The position numbers and the translations under genes were made by a program. From Burkholderiales bacterium (GTDB lineage Bacteria > Pseudomonadota > Gammaproteobacteria > Burkholderiales > Burkholderiaceae_C): a DNA stretch of 64,000 nt. The stretch spans positions 186,001-250,000 of the forward strand of contig JACRAY010000029.1 of NCBI GenBank assembly GCA_016213325.1, written 5' to 3'. Shown here piece after piece: positions 51,168 to 60,283 of the stretch (positions within the stretch are counted from its first letter, which is position 1; each line of letters opens with the position of its first letter). The notes beneath the pieces are model-generated. The model saw only the letters and a program-made list of their open reading frames with translations, ran no database searches and was not told where the DNA came from.

Positions 51168-52379
51168 ATGAAACACAAGCTCACCGCAATCGCCGCCACC
51201 GCCGCGCTCGCGAGCGCCGCCGGCCTCGCCCAGGCCCAGATCTCCGACGGCGTCATCAAGATCGGCGTGATGAACGACATGTCGGGCCTGTACGCCGACA
51301 TCGCCGGACCCGGCTCGGTGACGGCCGCGAAGATGGCTGTGGAGGACTTCGGCGCGGCCCGCAAGGGCATCAAGGTCGAGGTCCTCGGTGCCGACCACCA
51401 GAACAAGCCGGATGTGGGCTCGACGATCGCGCGCACCTGGTATGACGTCGACAAGGTCGACGTGATCGTCGACGTGCCGACCAGCTCGGTCGCGCTGGCG
51501 GTCAACCAGATCACGCGCGAGAAGGGCAAGGCCTTCCTCGTTTCGGGCGCGGCGACGGCCGACCTCTCCGGCAAGGCCTGCAGCCCGAACACCATCCACT
51601 GGACCTACGACACCTGGATGCTGGCCAACGGCACCGGCAGCGCGATCGTGAAGACCGGCGGCGACAGCTGGTTCTTCCTCACGGCCGACTACGCGTTCGG
51701 CCACGCACTCGAGCGCGACACCGAGGCGGCGGTCATCAAGGGCGGCGGCAAGGTGCTGGGCAAGGTGCGCCATCCCTTCCCCGGCAACGACTTCAGCAGC
51801 TTCCTGCTGCAGGCGCAGGCGTCCAAGGCCAAGGTCATCGGCCTGGCCAACGCCGGCGGGGACACCATCAACAGCATCAAGCAGGCGGCCGAGTTCGGCA
51901 TCACCAAGGGCGGGCAGAACCTGGCCGGCATGCTGATGTTCATCACCGACGTGCACGCGCTCGGCCTCAACACGGCGCAGGGCCTGATCTTCACCGAGAC
52001 TTTCTACTGGGACCTGAACGACCAGACGCGCGCCTGGAGCCGCAAGTTCGCCGCGGCCAACGGCGGCAAGTACCCGTCGATGGTGCAGGCCGGCGTGTAC
52101 TCGGCGGTGCTGCACTACCTGAAGGCCGTGGAAGCGGCGAAGACCGACGACGGGGCGAAGATCATCGCGCAGATGAAGGCGATGCCGACCGACGACCCGC
52201 TTTTCGGCAAGGGTTCGATCCGCGCCGACGGCCGCAAGATCCACCCGGCGTACCTCGTCGAGGTCAAGAAGCCGGCGGAATCGAAGGGTCCGTACGACTA
52301 CTACAAGGTTCGCGCCACGATCCCGGCCGACCAGGCGTTCCGTCCGTTGAACCAGGGCGAGTGCCCGCTGGTGAAGTAA
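51168..52379 (+). CDS. ABC transporter periplasmic binding protein (LivK family)
   Basis: 403 aa from ATG 51168, behind ACAGGAG. Signal peptide ~1-23 (IAATAALASAAGLAQA). The type I periplasmic-binding fold starts ISDGVIKIGVMNDMSGLYAD, with VDVIVDVPTSSVALAVNQI and TIHWTYDTWMLANGTG. This subgroup often binds aromatic or aliphatic acids and amides rather than leucine, so the ligand is open. Confidence 0.9.
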   Translation: MKHKLTAIAATAALASAAGLAQAQISDGVIKIGVMNDMSGLYADIAGPGSVTAAKMAVEDFGAARKGIKVEVLGADHQNKPDVGSTIARTWYDVDKVDVIVDVPTSSVALAVNQITREKGKAFLVSGAATADLSGKACSPNTIHWTYDTWMLANGTGSAIVKTGGDSWFFLTADYAFGHALERDTEAAVIKGGGKVLGKVRHPFPGNDFSSFLLQAQASKAKVIGLANAGGDTINSIKQAAEFGITKGGQNLAGMLMFITDVHALGLNTAQGLIFTETFYWDLNDQTRAWSRKFAAANGGKYPSMVQAGVYSAVLHYLKAVEAAKTDDGAKIIAQMKAMPTDDPLFGKGSIRADGRKIHPAYLVEVKKPAESKGPYDYYKVRATIPADQAFRPLNQGECPLVK

Positions 52380-52402
52380 CCGACGCGCAAGCAGGCCGGC
52401 CG

Positions 52403-53290
52403 ATGACCGAAATCTTTGGCGTTCCCACCCAGGCCCTGTTCGGGCAGTTGCTGATCGGGCTGATCAACGGCTCGTTCTACGCGCTGCTCTCGCTGGGCCT
52501 GGCGGTCATCTTCGGCCTGCTGAACATCATCAACTTCACCCACGGCGCCCAGTACATGCTGGGCGCCTTCACCGCCTACCTGCTGCTCAACAAGCTGGGC
52601 ATCGGGTACTGGTGGGCCCTGCTCATCGCGCCGCTCATCGTGGGCGCCACTGGCGTCGTCATCGAGCGGCTGATGCTCGCGCACCTGTACAAGCTGGATC
52701 ACCTGTACGGCCTGTTGCTCACCTTCGGCCTGGCGCTGGTCATCCAGGGCCTGTTCCGCAACGAGTACGGCTCCTCGGGCCAGCCTTATGCCATTCCCTC
52801 GCAACTGCAGGGTGGCCAGAACCTCGGCTTCATGTTCCTGCCGAACTACCGCGCCTGGATCATCGTCGCCTCCGCCACGGTGTGCCTGGGCACGTGGTTC
52901 GTCATCGAGCGCACCCGGCTCGGCGCGTACCTGCGCGCGGCCACCGAGAACCCGCAGCTCGTGCAGGCGTTCGGCATCAACGTGCCGCGCATGATCACGC
53001 TCACCTACGGCTTCGGCGTCGCCCTGGCCGCGCTGGCCGGCGTGATGGCCGCACCGGTCTACCAGGTCAGCCCGCAGATGGGCGCCGACCTGATCATCGT
53101 CGTCTTCGCCGTCGTGGTGATCGGCGGCATGGGCTCGATACTGGGCGCCATCGTCACCGGCTTCGGGCTGGGCATCATCGAAGGGCTGACCAAGGTGTTC
53201 TATCCGGAAGCATCCAGCACCGTGATCTTCATCATCATGGCCATCGTCCTGCTGATCAAGCCGGCCGGGCTGTTCGGGACGCAGAAATGA
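52403..53290 (+). CDS. livH: ABC transporter permease (LivH family)
   Basis: 295 aa from ATG 52403. About eight membrane helices. GQLLIGLINGSFYALLSLGL and IFGLLNIINFTHGAQYMLGA are the LivH signatures, and AATENPQLVQAFGINVPRM is the coupling loop. The ATGA overlap with livM implies coupled translation. Confidence 0.93.
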   Translation: MTEIFGVPTQALFGQLLIGLINGSFYALLSLGLAVIFGLLNIINFTHGAQYMLGAFTAYLLLNKLGIGYWWALLIAPLIVGATGVVIERLMLAHLYKLDHLYGLLLTFGLALVIQGLFRNEYGSSGQPYAIPSQLQGGQNLGFMFLPNYRAWIIVASATVCLGTWFVIERTRLGAYLRAATENPQLVQAFGINVPRMITLTYGFGVALAALAGVMAAPVYQVSPQMGADLIIVVFAVVVIGGMGSILGAIVTGFGLGIIEGLTKVFYPEASSTVIFIIMAIVLLIKPAGLFGTQK

Positions 53291-54321
53291 ACCACGGCGC
53301 TCCCTCGACGGCCGCTTCGTCCCCCGCCGCGAGCGTGGAGGGCTCGGGCAACGCCCAACGCGTCGCATTCGTGGCGATGGCCATCGCATTCGCGATCGCA
53401 CCGTTCCTGGTCTACCCGATCTTCATGATGAAGGTGATGTGCTTCGCCCTGTTCGCGTGCGCCTTCAACCTCCTCATCGGCCTGGGAGGCCTGCTGTCCT
53501 TCGGGCACGCCATGTTCCTCGGCAGCGCGGGCTACCTCTCGGCGCACGCGGCCAAGGTCTGGGGGCTGACCCCCGAGCTTGCGATCCTCACCGGCACCGC
53601 CACCGCACTCTTGCTCGGCCTGCTCTCCGGCCTGCTGGCCATCCGGCGCCAGGGGATCTACTTCGCGATGATCACGCTCGCGCTGGCGCAGATGGTGTTC
53701 TTCTTCTGCCTGCAGGCGAAGTTCACGGGCGGCGAGGACGGCATCCAGGCCGTCCCGCGCGGCCGGCTGTTCGGGCTGGTGGACCTGTCGAGCCCGTGGG
53801 CGATGTACGCGGTGGTCTACGTCATCTTCATCGGCGGCTTCCTGCTGATCTGGCGCACGGTCGAGTCGCCGTTCGGCCAGGTGCTGAAGGCGATCCGCGA
53901 GAACGAGCCGCGCGCCATCTCGCTGGGCTACGACACCGACCGCTACAAGCTGCTGGCGTTCGTTCTCTCGGCGACGCTGGCGGGGCTGGCAGGCGCCACC
54001 AAGGCGCTCGTGTTCCAGCTCGCATCGCTCACGGACGTGCACTGGACCATGTCGGGCGAGGTGGTGCTGATGACCCTGCTCGGCGGCCTCGGCACGCTGT
54101 TCGGGCCCGTCGTGGGCGCGGCGGTCATCATCACCATGCAGAATTACCTCGCCCAGCTGGGCGCCTGGGTAACGGTGGTGCAGGGCGTCATCTTCGTCGC
54201 CTGCGTGCTGGTGTTCCGCAAGGGCATCGTCGGCGAGCTCATCGCCTGGCGCGACCGGCGCAGGAGCCGGGCCCAGGCACTCACTCCACCGGCCGCCGCC
54301 ACACCGCCACCAGCGCCCTGA
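53287..54321 (+). CDS. livM: ABC transporter permease (LivM family)
   Basis: 344 aa from ATG 53287. An N-terminal Ala/Ser-rich extension, then about nine membrane helices with LIGLGGLLSFGHAMFLGSAG and a coupling loop AIRENEPRAISLGYDTDRYK. The C-terminus is a Pro/Ala tail. Its last 41 bp overlap the convergent CorA-like gene. Confidence 0.93.
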   Translation: MNHGAPSTAASSPAASVEGSGNAQRVAFVAMAIAFAIAPFLVYPIFMMKVMCFALFACAFNLLIGLGGLLSFGHAMFLGSAGYLSAHAAKVWGLTPELAILTGTATALLLGLLSGLLAIRRQGIYFAMITLALAQMVFFFCLQAKFTGGEDGIQAVPRGRLFGLVDLSSPWAMYAVVYVIFIGGFLLIWRTVESPFGQVLKAIRENEPRAISLGYDTDRYKLLAFVLSATLAGLAGATKALVFQLASLTDVHWTMSGEVVLMTLLGGLGTLFGPVVGAAVIITMQNYLAQLGAWVTVVQGVIFVACVLVFRKGIVGELIAWRDRRRSRAQALTPPAAATPPPAP

Positions 54322-55909
54322 ACTTCTCGCGGACGCCGAGTTTCTCGTCCGACAGCGCATCGAGGAAGTCCGACAGTCCCTTCGACTTCACGATCGTGTA
54401 GAAGGTCAGTGCGATCGTCGGCACGAAGACGAGCAGGAAGTAGAGCAGCTTTTCCCAGCGCGGCGCATCGGCTTCGGCGACCAGGTTCATGCCCAGGAAG
54501 CCGGTGGTCACGGTGCCGATCAGGCCGAAGATCGTCACCACCGTGAGCCGCACCACCGTGTTGGCCTGCCGGCGCAGGCTGTCGGCGTCCAGGTAGCTGT
54601 TCATGTCGTGGATGCGCTCCTTCACCTCGGCGTACAGCGGGTCCAGCCCGAGGTGGCTCGCACACAGGTGCCACAGCGCCTTCACGTGCGCCTGCTCCGA
54701 AATCTCGTGGAACCAGTAGCGGTGCGTGAAGCGCAGGAAGGCTTCGAACGACCAGCGGATCGCGCGCTTGAAGCGCCGCACGCTGGTGGGGCTGCGCACG
54801 TCCAGGTCCATCAGCGCCTCGACCAGCCGGTCCGAGAACATCAGCAGCGCCGCCTTGTGGAAGTGCGCGATCAGGAACAGCATGAAGTGCTGGTGGCGGA
54901 ACTGCGCCAGCACGCCGCGCAGGCGGCATGTGAAGAACTCGGAGCCGGCCGCCCCGACCACGATCAGCGAATGCCCGTTGCACAGGTAGCGCGTGTTGGG
55001 AGCCAGCCCCTCCGGCGCCCAGAAGCGGTCGTAGCAGTGGCGCTCCTCGAATCCGGGCGGCATGGACAGCGACGCGGGTCCGGCCTCGCGGCCGGCCGCC
55101 TGCGCGAGCTGCACGAAGTCGGCGCCCGTGAGCGCGCGCGGGTCGTCCACGGCCAGGTAGCCCATCACCGGCATGCGGTAGTACTCGATCTGCCGGTAGC
55201 GCAGCAGGCCCGCTTCGGCGGAGTGGTCCGCGACCAGCGGCCTGAGCAGGAAGGCCCAGTGGGCAGCGATGCGTGGCGCACGGTGTTCGCACACGTGCGC
55301 CAGGAAGGCGCCGCTGTCCTGTGCGTCTGACTGCGCGAGCACGTGCCCGTCGGCCGCCATCCACTCGACGTGGTCCAGGCAATGCAGCGCGCGGCCCTCG
55401 GCGTCCCAGCCGCCGGGATACGCGCGGCCGAACCGGTACAGCAGCTCCTGCACCTGGGCGAGCGACAGCTCGCTGGAGCTGACCTCCACGTTCAGCAGCA
55501 CCAGGTCGACGTCGAAGAAGAAGTACAGGTCGCAGTGCACGATGTCGAGCACCATCGCCTCGTCGCCCGGCTGCGGCACGATGCGAACGCGTTTCAGGTC
55601 GCTGCGCCGGAACACGCGCATCGGCGAGCCCGCCGCCTCGCCCGGCCGCCGCCGGGATCGCCCTTCGCCATACAGGAAGCGCTGCACGTACGGCAGGAAC
55701 GACACGAACTCCTGGTAGTGCCTCTCGTGGAAGCCTTCGCGGTCGCCGGTGTACTCGTCGACCACTTCGGCCCAGGGCGAGCCAGCGCCTATCTGGCGCA
55801 GCACTTCCCACGGCGGCAGGCGGCTGCCCGGCACCGGCACCAGCCTGAGCGGCCACAGCAGCGCCTGGCGGAAGGCGCGCACGGGCGACGGCGCGCCGCC
55901 GGCGCTCAT
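54281..55909 (-). CDS. CorA-like divalent cation transporter, long cytoplasmic domain
   Basis: 542 aa from ATG 55909, immediately behind GGCAGGAGGAG. The C-terminus has two membrane helices, with GLIGTVTTGFLGMNLVAEAD containing the Gly-Met-Asn motif that lines the CorA pore. The large N-terminal region (~430 residues) is longer than in classical CorA and includes VHCDLYFFFDVDLVLLNVEV and DSYLDADSLRRQANTVVRL-like helices near the pore. It probably transports Mg2+ or a related cation. Overlaps livM by 41 bp. Confidence 0.82.
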   Translation of the reverse strand: MSAGGAPSPVRAFRQALLWPLRLVPVPGSRLPPWEVLRQIGAGSPWAEVVDEYTGDREGFHERHYQEFVSFLPYVQRFLYGEGRSRRRPGEAAGSPMRVFRRSDLKRVRIVPQPGDEAMVLDIVHCDLYFFFDVDLVLLNVEVSSSELSLAQVQELLYRFGRAYPGGWDAEGRALHCLDHVEWMAADGHVLAQSDAQDSGAFLAHVCEHRAPRIAAHWAFLLRPLVADHSAEAGLLRYRQIEYYRMPVMGYLAVDDPRALTGADFVQLAQAAGREAGPASLSMPPGFEERHCYDRFWAPEGLAPNTRYLCNGHSLIVVGAAGSEFFTCRLRGVLAQFRHQHFMLFLIAHFHKAALLMFSDRLVEALMDLDVRSPTSVRRFKRAIRWSFEAFLRFTHRYWFHEISEQAHVKALWHLCASHLGLDPLYAEVKERIHDMNSYLDADSLRRQANTVVRLTVVTIFGLIGTVTTGFLGMNLVAEADAPRWEKLLYFLLVFVPTIALTFYTIVKSKGLSDFLDALSDEKLGVREKFRALVAVWRRPVE

Positions 55910-55949
55910 CTCCTCCTGCCGGCGGTGCTCGCGAGGTCCGGGCTGAGGC

Positions 55950-56408
55950 TCATGTTCCCCGGCCCCCCTTCCTCTCGGCGGACGCATCCCTCAGCAGCTT
56001 CAGCTGGTCGCGCACGTCCTGCTTGGTGCCAAGGCGATCACCGGGTCCGGCGTGGCCCGGGATCAGCGTGTCCCATTCCTGTTCCAGCATCTTCTGCAGG
56101 AAGCCCTCGGCTTCGAGCGGATGGAAGTCGATCATGCCGCGGCCCGGGAACGAGCCGACCGGGATGGTCTGCCCGCCACTGGGGCGGCCATAGGCCACCG
56201 GGACGGTGGCGATCACGCCGGCGCTCGTGACGATGAACATCGCCTGGTGGCCGCCGTTGCGGAACACGTAGACGTTGTCGGTGCCCGGCACCTTGGTGGT
56301 GGCGATCTGCGGGCGTGCAGGGGCCGCCGCCGGGGGAGGTGTCTGGGCCAGCGAACCGAAGGCCAGCAGCCCGCCAACCAGTGAAAGGAGCAACTTCTTT
56401 TTCAACAT
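55950..56408 (-). CDS. shortened metallo-beta-lactamase-fold exported protein
   Basis: 152 aa from ATG 56408. Signal peptide ~1-21 (KKKLLLSLVGGLLAFGSLAQ). The segment TDNVYVFRNGGHQAMFIVTS, then AGVIATVPVAYGRP, matches the start of MBL-fold hydrolases, and FLQKMLEQEWDTLIPGHAGP, then GDRLGTKQDV, matches their C-terminal metal-ligand region. The intervening ~100 residues with HxHxDH are absent. The frame is intact, so it is either an internally deleted, inactive derivative or a pseudogene in progress. Confidence 0.65.
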   Translation of the reverse strand: MLKKKLLLSLVGGLLAFGSLAQTPPPAAAPARPQIATTKVPGTDNVYVFRNGGHQAMFIVTSAGVIATVPVAYGRPSGGQTIPVGSFPGRGMIDFHPLEAEGFLQKMLEQEWDTLIPGHAGPGDRLGTKQDVRDQLKLLRDASAERKGGRGT

Positions 56409-56554
56409 TGGAATACTCCTGGGGGTGCCCGCGCGCGGGCGCACACGGCGCGAATGCCAGTCTTCGGGCTTTGTGCCCGCCCGTCAATGTGGCGCACCCG
56501 GGGGTGTCATCCAGGCGATTGCCCCGCGCGGCGGCCGGCGCTACCCTGCACGCC

Positions 56555-57322
56555 ATGGACTCCCTCTTCTCGCTCCAGGGTCGCGTCGCCCTCGTCACCG
56601 GCGGCTCGCGCGGCATCGGCCGCATGATCGCGGCCGGCTTCCTGCGCCAGGGCGCCAAGGTCTACATCTCGGCGCGCAAGGCCGAGGCCTGCGACGCCAC
56701 GGCAGCCGAGCTGTCGGCGCTGGGCACCTGCGTCTCGCTGCCCGCCGACGTCTCTTCGATGGAGGGCGTGCGTGCCCTGGCCGGCGCCATCGCCCAGCGC
56801 GAGGGCGCGCTGGACATCCTGGTGAACAACGCGGGCGCGGCCTGGGGCGAAGAGTTCGACACCTTCCCGGAAAAAGGCTGGGACAAGGTGGTCGACCTCA
56901 ATATGAAGAGCCCTTTCTTCCTCACGCAGGCGCTGCACGGCCTGTTGAAGAACGGTGCGAAGGCGCATGCCGCCAAGGTGATCAACATCGCGTCGATCGA
57001 CGGCATCTCGGTGAACCCTTGGGAAACCTACTCGTATGCCGCGAGCAAGGCGGGGCTGATCCACCTGACCAAGCGCATGGCGCTCAGGCTTGCGCAGGAC
57101 AACATCGTGGTAAGCGGCATCGCCCCCGGGCCGTTCGCCTCCGAGATGAACAAGCAGGCGCGCGACCACGCCGACGAGGTCGCAGAGCGCGTGCCCGTGG
57201 GGCGCATCGGCACCGAAGACGACATGGCGGGCGCGGCGATCTTCCTCGCGTCACGCGCCGGTGACTACGTGGTGGGCGACACCATCGTGGTCGATGGCGG
57301 TGTGTCGATGGCGCGGGGATAG
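56555..57322 (+). CDS. short-chain dehydrogenase/reductase
   Basis: 255 aa from ATG 56555. NAD(P)-binding TGGSRGIGRMIAAGF, ILVNNAGAAWGEEF, catalytic Ser in INIASIDGIS, and YSYAASKAG with the Tyr-x3-Lys pair. The classical SDR C-terminus GDYVVGDTIVVDGGVSMARG is present. Resembles 3-oxoacyl-ACP reductase-like or gluconate dehydrogenase-like members; substrate unknown. Confidence 0.9.
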   Translation: MDSLFSLQGRVALVTGGSRGIGRMIAAGFLRQGAKVYISARKAEACDATAAELSALGTCVSLPADVSSMEGVRALAGAIAQREGALDILVNNAGAAWGEEFDTFPEKGWDKVVDLNMKSPFFLTQALHGLLKNGAKAHAAKVINIASIDGISVNPWETYSYAASKAGLIHLTKRMALRLAQDNIVVSGIAPGPFASEMNKQARDHADEVAERVPVGRIGTEDDMAGAAIFLASRAGDYVVGDTIVVDGGVSMARG

Positions 57323-57345
57323 CCCGGGCCTTCCTCTGGGGCTTT

Positions 57346-57438
57346 GAACGCAGAAGACGCAGAAACCCGCAGAAGACGCAGAAGGATTCGCGTAAGAACT
57401 TCTGCGGTTTCTGCGCAACTTCTGCGTCTTCTGCGTTC
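57346..57438. repeat. GCAGAA palindromic element, copy 3
   Basis: 93 bp. Arms begin GAACGCAGAAGACGCAGAA and end TTCTGCGTCTTCTGCGTTC, with inner CGCAGAAGACGCAGAAGG mirrored by a looser CTTCTGCGGTTTCTGCGCAA. It lies in the 157-bp gap between the convergent SDR and PfkB genes. Confidence 0.9.
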
Positions 57439-57479
57439 CGAACCCTGGAGGAAGGCCACGGTCTGCCCCCCTGCGGCGC

Positions 57480-58361
57480 CTAGACCTTCCAGTTCTGCGG
57501 CCCGCGCGTCGCGATCTTGGCGGCGCCCACGCGGTTGCCGAGTTCCGCGCATTTCGCAAGCGGCCAGCCCTGCTCCAGCCCGTACAGCAGCGCACCGCGC
57601 CAGGCATCGCCGCAGCCGGTGGGGTCGACCACCTCGGTGGCGCGCACGGGCGGCACCACCGACTTTTCGCCGCCGACCCACACCTCGCAGCCGTCGGCGC
57701 CCAGCGTGACCACCAGCCCCCGGGTGCGGCGCGAAATCTCCGCGCTGTCCCAGCCGGTGCGTTCGCTCAGCATCTTGCCTTCGTAGTCATTCACCGTGAC
57801 CCAGCCGGCCCGGCCTATGAATGCGCGCAGCTCGGCGCCGTCGAACATCGGCAGCCCCTGGCCGGGATCGAACACGAAGGGGATGCCCGCGTCGTGGAAC
57901 TGCTGCGCGTGCTGCACCATCGCGTCGCGCCCGTCGGGCGAGATCATCCCCAGCTTCACGCCGGACATTGCATCAACCCGTGTTTCGTGCGCCTGCATCA
58001 TGGCGCCCGGGTGGAAGGCGGTGATCTGGTTGTTGTCGCGGTCGGTCATGATCATCGCCTGCGCCGTGTAGGTGTCCTTCACCTGCCGCACGAACGCGGT
58101 GGAGATGCCCAGTGCACGCAAGCGCTCGACGTACACGTCGCCATCGATGCCCAGCGTGGCCACCGGCAGCGGCTCGCCCCCCAGCAGCTTCAGGCTGTAG
58201 GCGATGTTGCCCGCGCAGCCGCCGAAGTCGCGGCGCAGCGCGGGCACGAGGAACGACACGTTCAGGATGTGCAGCTGGTCGGGCAGGATCTGCTCGGCGA
58301 AGCGGCCCTCGAAGCTCATGATGGTGTCGAAAGCGAGGGATCCGCAGATGAGGGCTGCCAT
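57480..58361 (-). CDS. PfkB family carbohydrate/nucleoside kinase
   Basis: 293 aa from ATG 58361 (MAALICGSLAFDTIMSFEGR). Signature 1 FGGCAGNIAYSLKLLGGEPL and signature 2 DPTGCGDAWRGALLYGL with the catalytic Asp. The N-terminal strand and lid resemble bacterial adenosine kinase-like members found after accBC in betaproteobacteria. Last in the accB-accC-prmA-DUF3426-pfkB run. Confidence 0.88.
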   Translation of the reverse strand: MAALICGSLAFDTIMSFEGRFAEQILPDQLHILNVSFLVPALRRDFGGCAGNIAYSLKLLGGEPLPVATLGIDGDVYVERLRALGISTAFVRQVKDTYTAQAMIMTDRDNNQITAFHPGAMMQAHETRVDAMSGVKLGMISPDGRDAMVQHAQQFHDAGIPFVFDPGQGLPMFDGAELRAFIGRAGWVTVNDYEGKMLSERTGWDSAEISRRTRGLVVTLGADGCEVWVGGEKSVVPPVRATEVVDPTGCGDAWRGALLYGLEQGWPLAKCAELGNRVGAAKIATRGPQNWKV

Positions 58362-58373
58362 GGTTGGTGTGGG

Positions 58374-59339
58374 TCAGGGATAGAAAGCGAGCAGGCGATA
58401 GCCTGCGATGCGCGGGGCGGGCTCGCTGCTGCTGACGGCGATGGCGACCGACGCGGACCAGTCGGCGCCCGGCACCAGCACGGGCGCCCTGGCGCCGAGT
58501 TCGGCCGGGGTGAGCACGCGCCGGAGCAACGGCTGGTCCTGCCCGTCGGTGAGCGTCAGCTCCATCGCGGGCACGGCCACTTCCAGCGGCGAGTTGTTCT
58601 TGAGCGTGAAGGCGAGGCGGTAGGCGTCGGTGCGCAGCTTGTTGAAGGACGAGGCCTCGATCGCCAGGGCTTCGATCTGTCGCAGCGGCTCGACCCGGCA
58701 GCCGGCCACTTCGCACAGCTGATCCAGCCAGGGCTTCAGCGCGGGGTCGGCGGCGGCCAGCCGGTCGCGCTCGTGCACCGCAAACTGCAGCACCAGCACC
58801 GCGCCCAGCAGCAGCACCAGCAACGCCAGCATCGCACGCACGCCGGGACGGGTCCACGGCGACGGCCGCGACTGCCGAATGAACGAAACGTCGTGCGACG
58901 CCTCGTCATCCTCCTCGGAGGCAAGGCGCGCCGGGCGCGACTGCGGCGCCGACTGCGAGTCGGGCGCCGGTGGCGGCAGCGACGACGGGGCGTCCGGCTC
59001 GCCCAGGTCGGAGCGGCGGAACACGAAGGGCTGGTCCAGCGCGGATTCGCGGGGCAGGCTTTCCTCTTGCGCAGGCGGCGGCGCAAGCGGCGGCGTGTTG
59101 GTGGGGATTGTCTCGAACTGGTGCTGCTCGTCCGCCGGCTGGGTGTCCGCCTCCAGCGGCGGCGCCGGCGGTATTTCTTCCTGCGCAGCGCGCAGCGCCG
59201 GCTCGCCCACCATGTGGGAGGTGGCGTCGAAGACTTCCGCGCAGTGGCCGCAGCGCACCCAGCCCTCGGAGATCTTCAACTGGTCGGGGACGACCCTGAA
59301 CATCGTGCCGCAGGCCGGACAGCAGGTGATCAGGCTCAT
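58374..59339 (-). CDS. zinc-ribbon and DUF3426 domain membrane protein
   Basis: 321 aa from ATG 59339. The N-terminal zinc ribbon is TCCPACGTMFRV ... VRCGHCAEVFDA (two CxxC pairs). A long Pro/Ala-rich acidic linker follows. A single membrane helix near 175-195 (AMLALLVLLLGAVLVLQFAV) precedes a periplasmic DUF3426 domain. Role unknown; its position after prmA is conserved. Confidence 0.88.
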   Translation of the reverse strand: MSLITCCPACGTMFRVVPDQLKISEGWVRCGHCAEVFDATSHMVGEPALRAAQEEIPPAPPLEADTQPADEQHQFETIPTNTPPLAPPPAQEESLPRESALDQPFVFRRSDLGEPDAPSSLPPPAPDSQSAPQSRPARLASEEDDEASHDVSFIRQSRPSPWTRPGVRAMLALLVLLLGAVLVLQFAVHERDRLAAADPALKPWLDQLCEVAGCRVEPLRQIEALAIEASSFNKLRTDAYRLAFTLKNNSPLEVAVPAMELTLTDGQDQPLLRRVLTPAELGARAPVLVPGADWSASVAIAVSSSEPAPRIAGYRLLAFYP

Positions 59340-59391
59340 GGTTTTCGATTGTAGGGCGGGGTCGAAGCGCCGCAGGCGCGCATCCCGCCGT

Positions 59392-60273
59392 TCAGCGCAC
59401 CGCGGTCATCAGGATCCAGCCGTCTTCGCTGTCGCTCACCTGCAGCTCGCACCACGGCGCGTAGGCCTGCCTCAACTCGCCGGCCTGCCGCTCCAGGATG
59501 CCGGCCAGCACCAGGCTGCCGCCGGCAGCCACCTGCGCGCACAGCAGCGGCGCCAGCACTTTCAGCGGCGTCGCCAGGATGTTCGCCAGCACCAGGCCGT
59601 ACGGGCCGTCGACCGTTTCGGGCAGTCCCGAGCGCACCACCACGTCGTTGTGCAGGGCGTTGTCGCGGGTCGACTTGACCGCTGCTTCGTCGATGTCCAC
59701 GGCGTGCACTTCGGCGGCCTCGTACTTGGCAGCCGCAATCGCCAGGATGCCGGAGCCGCAGCCGTAGTCGAGCACGCGCTGGCCGATCGGCGCGTGGCTG
59801 GCGATCCATCGCAGGCACATGCGCGTGGTCGGGTGGGTGCCGGTGCCGAAGGCGAGACCGGGGTCCAGCCGGATCATCTTCGTGGCCTGCTCCGGCGGCT
59901 CGTGCCAGGTCGGCACGATCCAGAACTCGGGCGTGATTTCCACCGGCGCAAACTGCGACTGCGTGAGCCGCACCCAGTCTTCCTCGGGCACCGCCTGCAC
60001 CCCCAGCAACCGGCAGTCCTGGAAGAAGTCCTGCGGCGCCAGCAGGCGCGCCGCTTCGTTTGCCTCTTCCTCGGTGCCGAACTGCGCGACCACCAGCGAG
60101 CGCTGCCAGCCTTCACGCGGCGGCGGCATGCCCGGCTCGCCGAACAGGGCCTGCTCGGACGGCGTGTGCGCGTCGGCGTCCTCCACCGAGATGCTCAGGG
60201 CTTCCAGCGCGTCCAATGCCTCGCTGACCGATTCGACTCGGTCTTCCGGGCACAGCAGGCGCAGCTCGTGCAT
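59392..60273 (-). CDS. prmA: ribosomal protein L11 methyltransferase
   Basis: 293 aa from ATG 60273 (MHELRLLCPEDRVESVSEAL). It trimethylates ribosomal protein L11. The N-terminal L11-recognition domain precedes the SAM domain with DPGLAFGTGTHPTTRMCLRW, VLDYGCGSGILAIAA and LVLANILATPL. 10 bp after accC. Confidence 0.94.
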   Translation of the reverse strand: MHELRLLCPEDRVESVSEALDALEALSISVEDADAHTPSEQALFGEPGMPPPREGWQRSLVVAQFGTEEEANEAARLLAPQDFFQDCRLLGVQAVPEEDWVRLTQSQFAPVEITPEFWIVPTWHEPPEQATKMIRLDPGLAFGTGTHPTTRMCLRWIASHAPIGQRVLDYGCGSGILAIAAAKYEAAEVHAVDIDEAAVKSTRDNALHNDVVVRSGLPETVDGPYGLVLANILATPLKVLAPLLCAQVAAGGSLVLAGILERQAGELRQAYAPWCELQVSDSEDGWILMTAVR

Positions 60274-60283
60274 TAGGGCAGGC

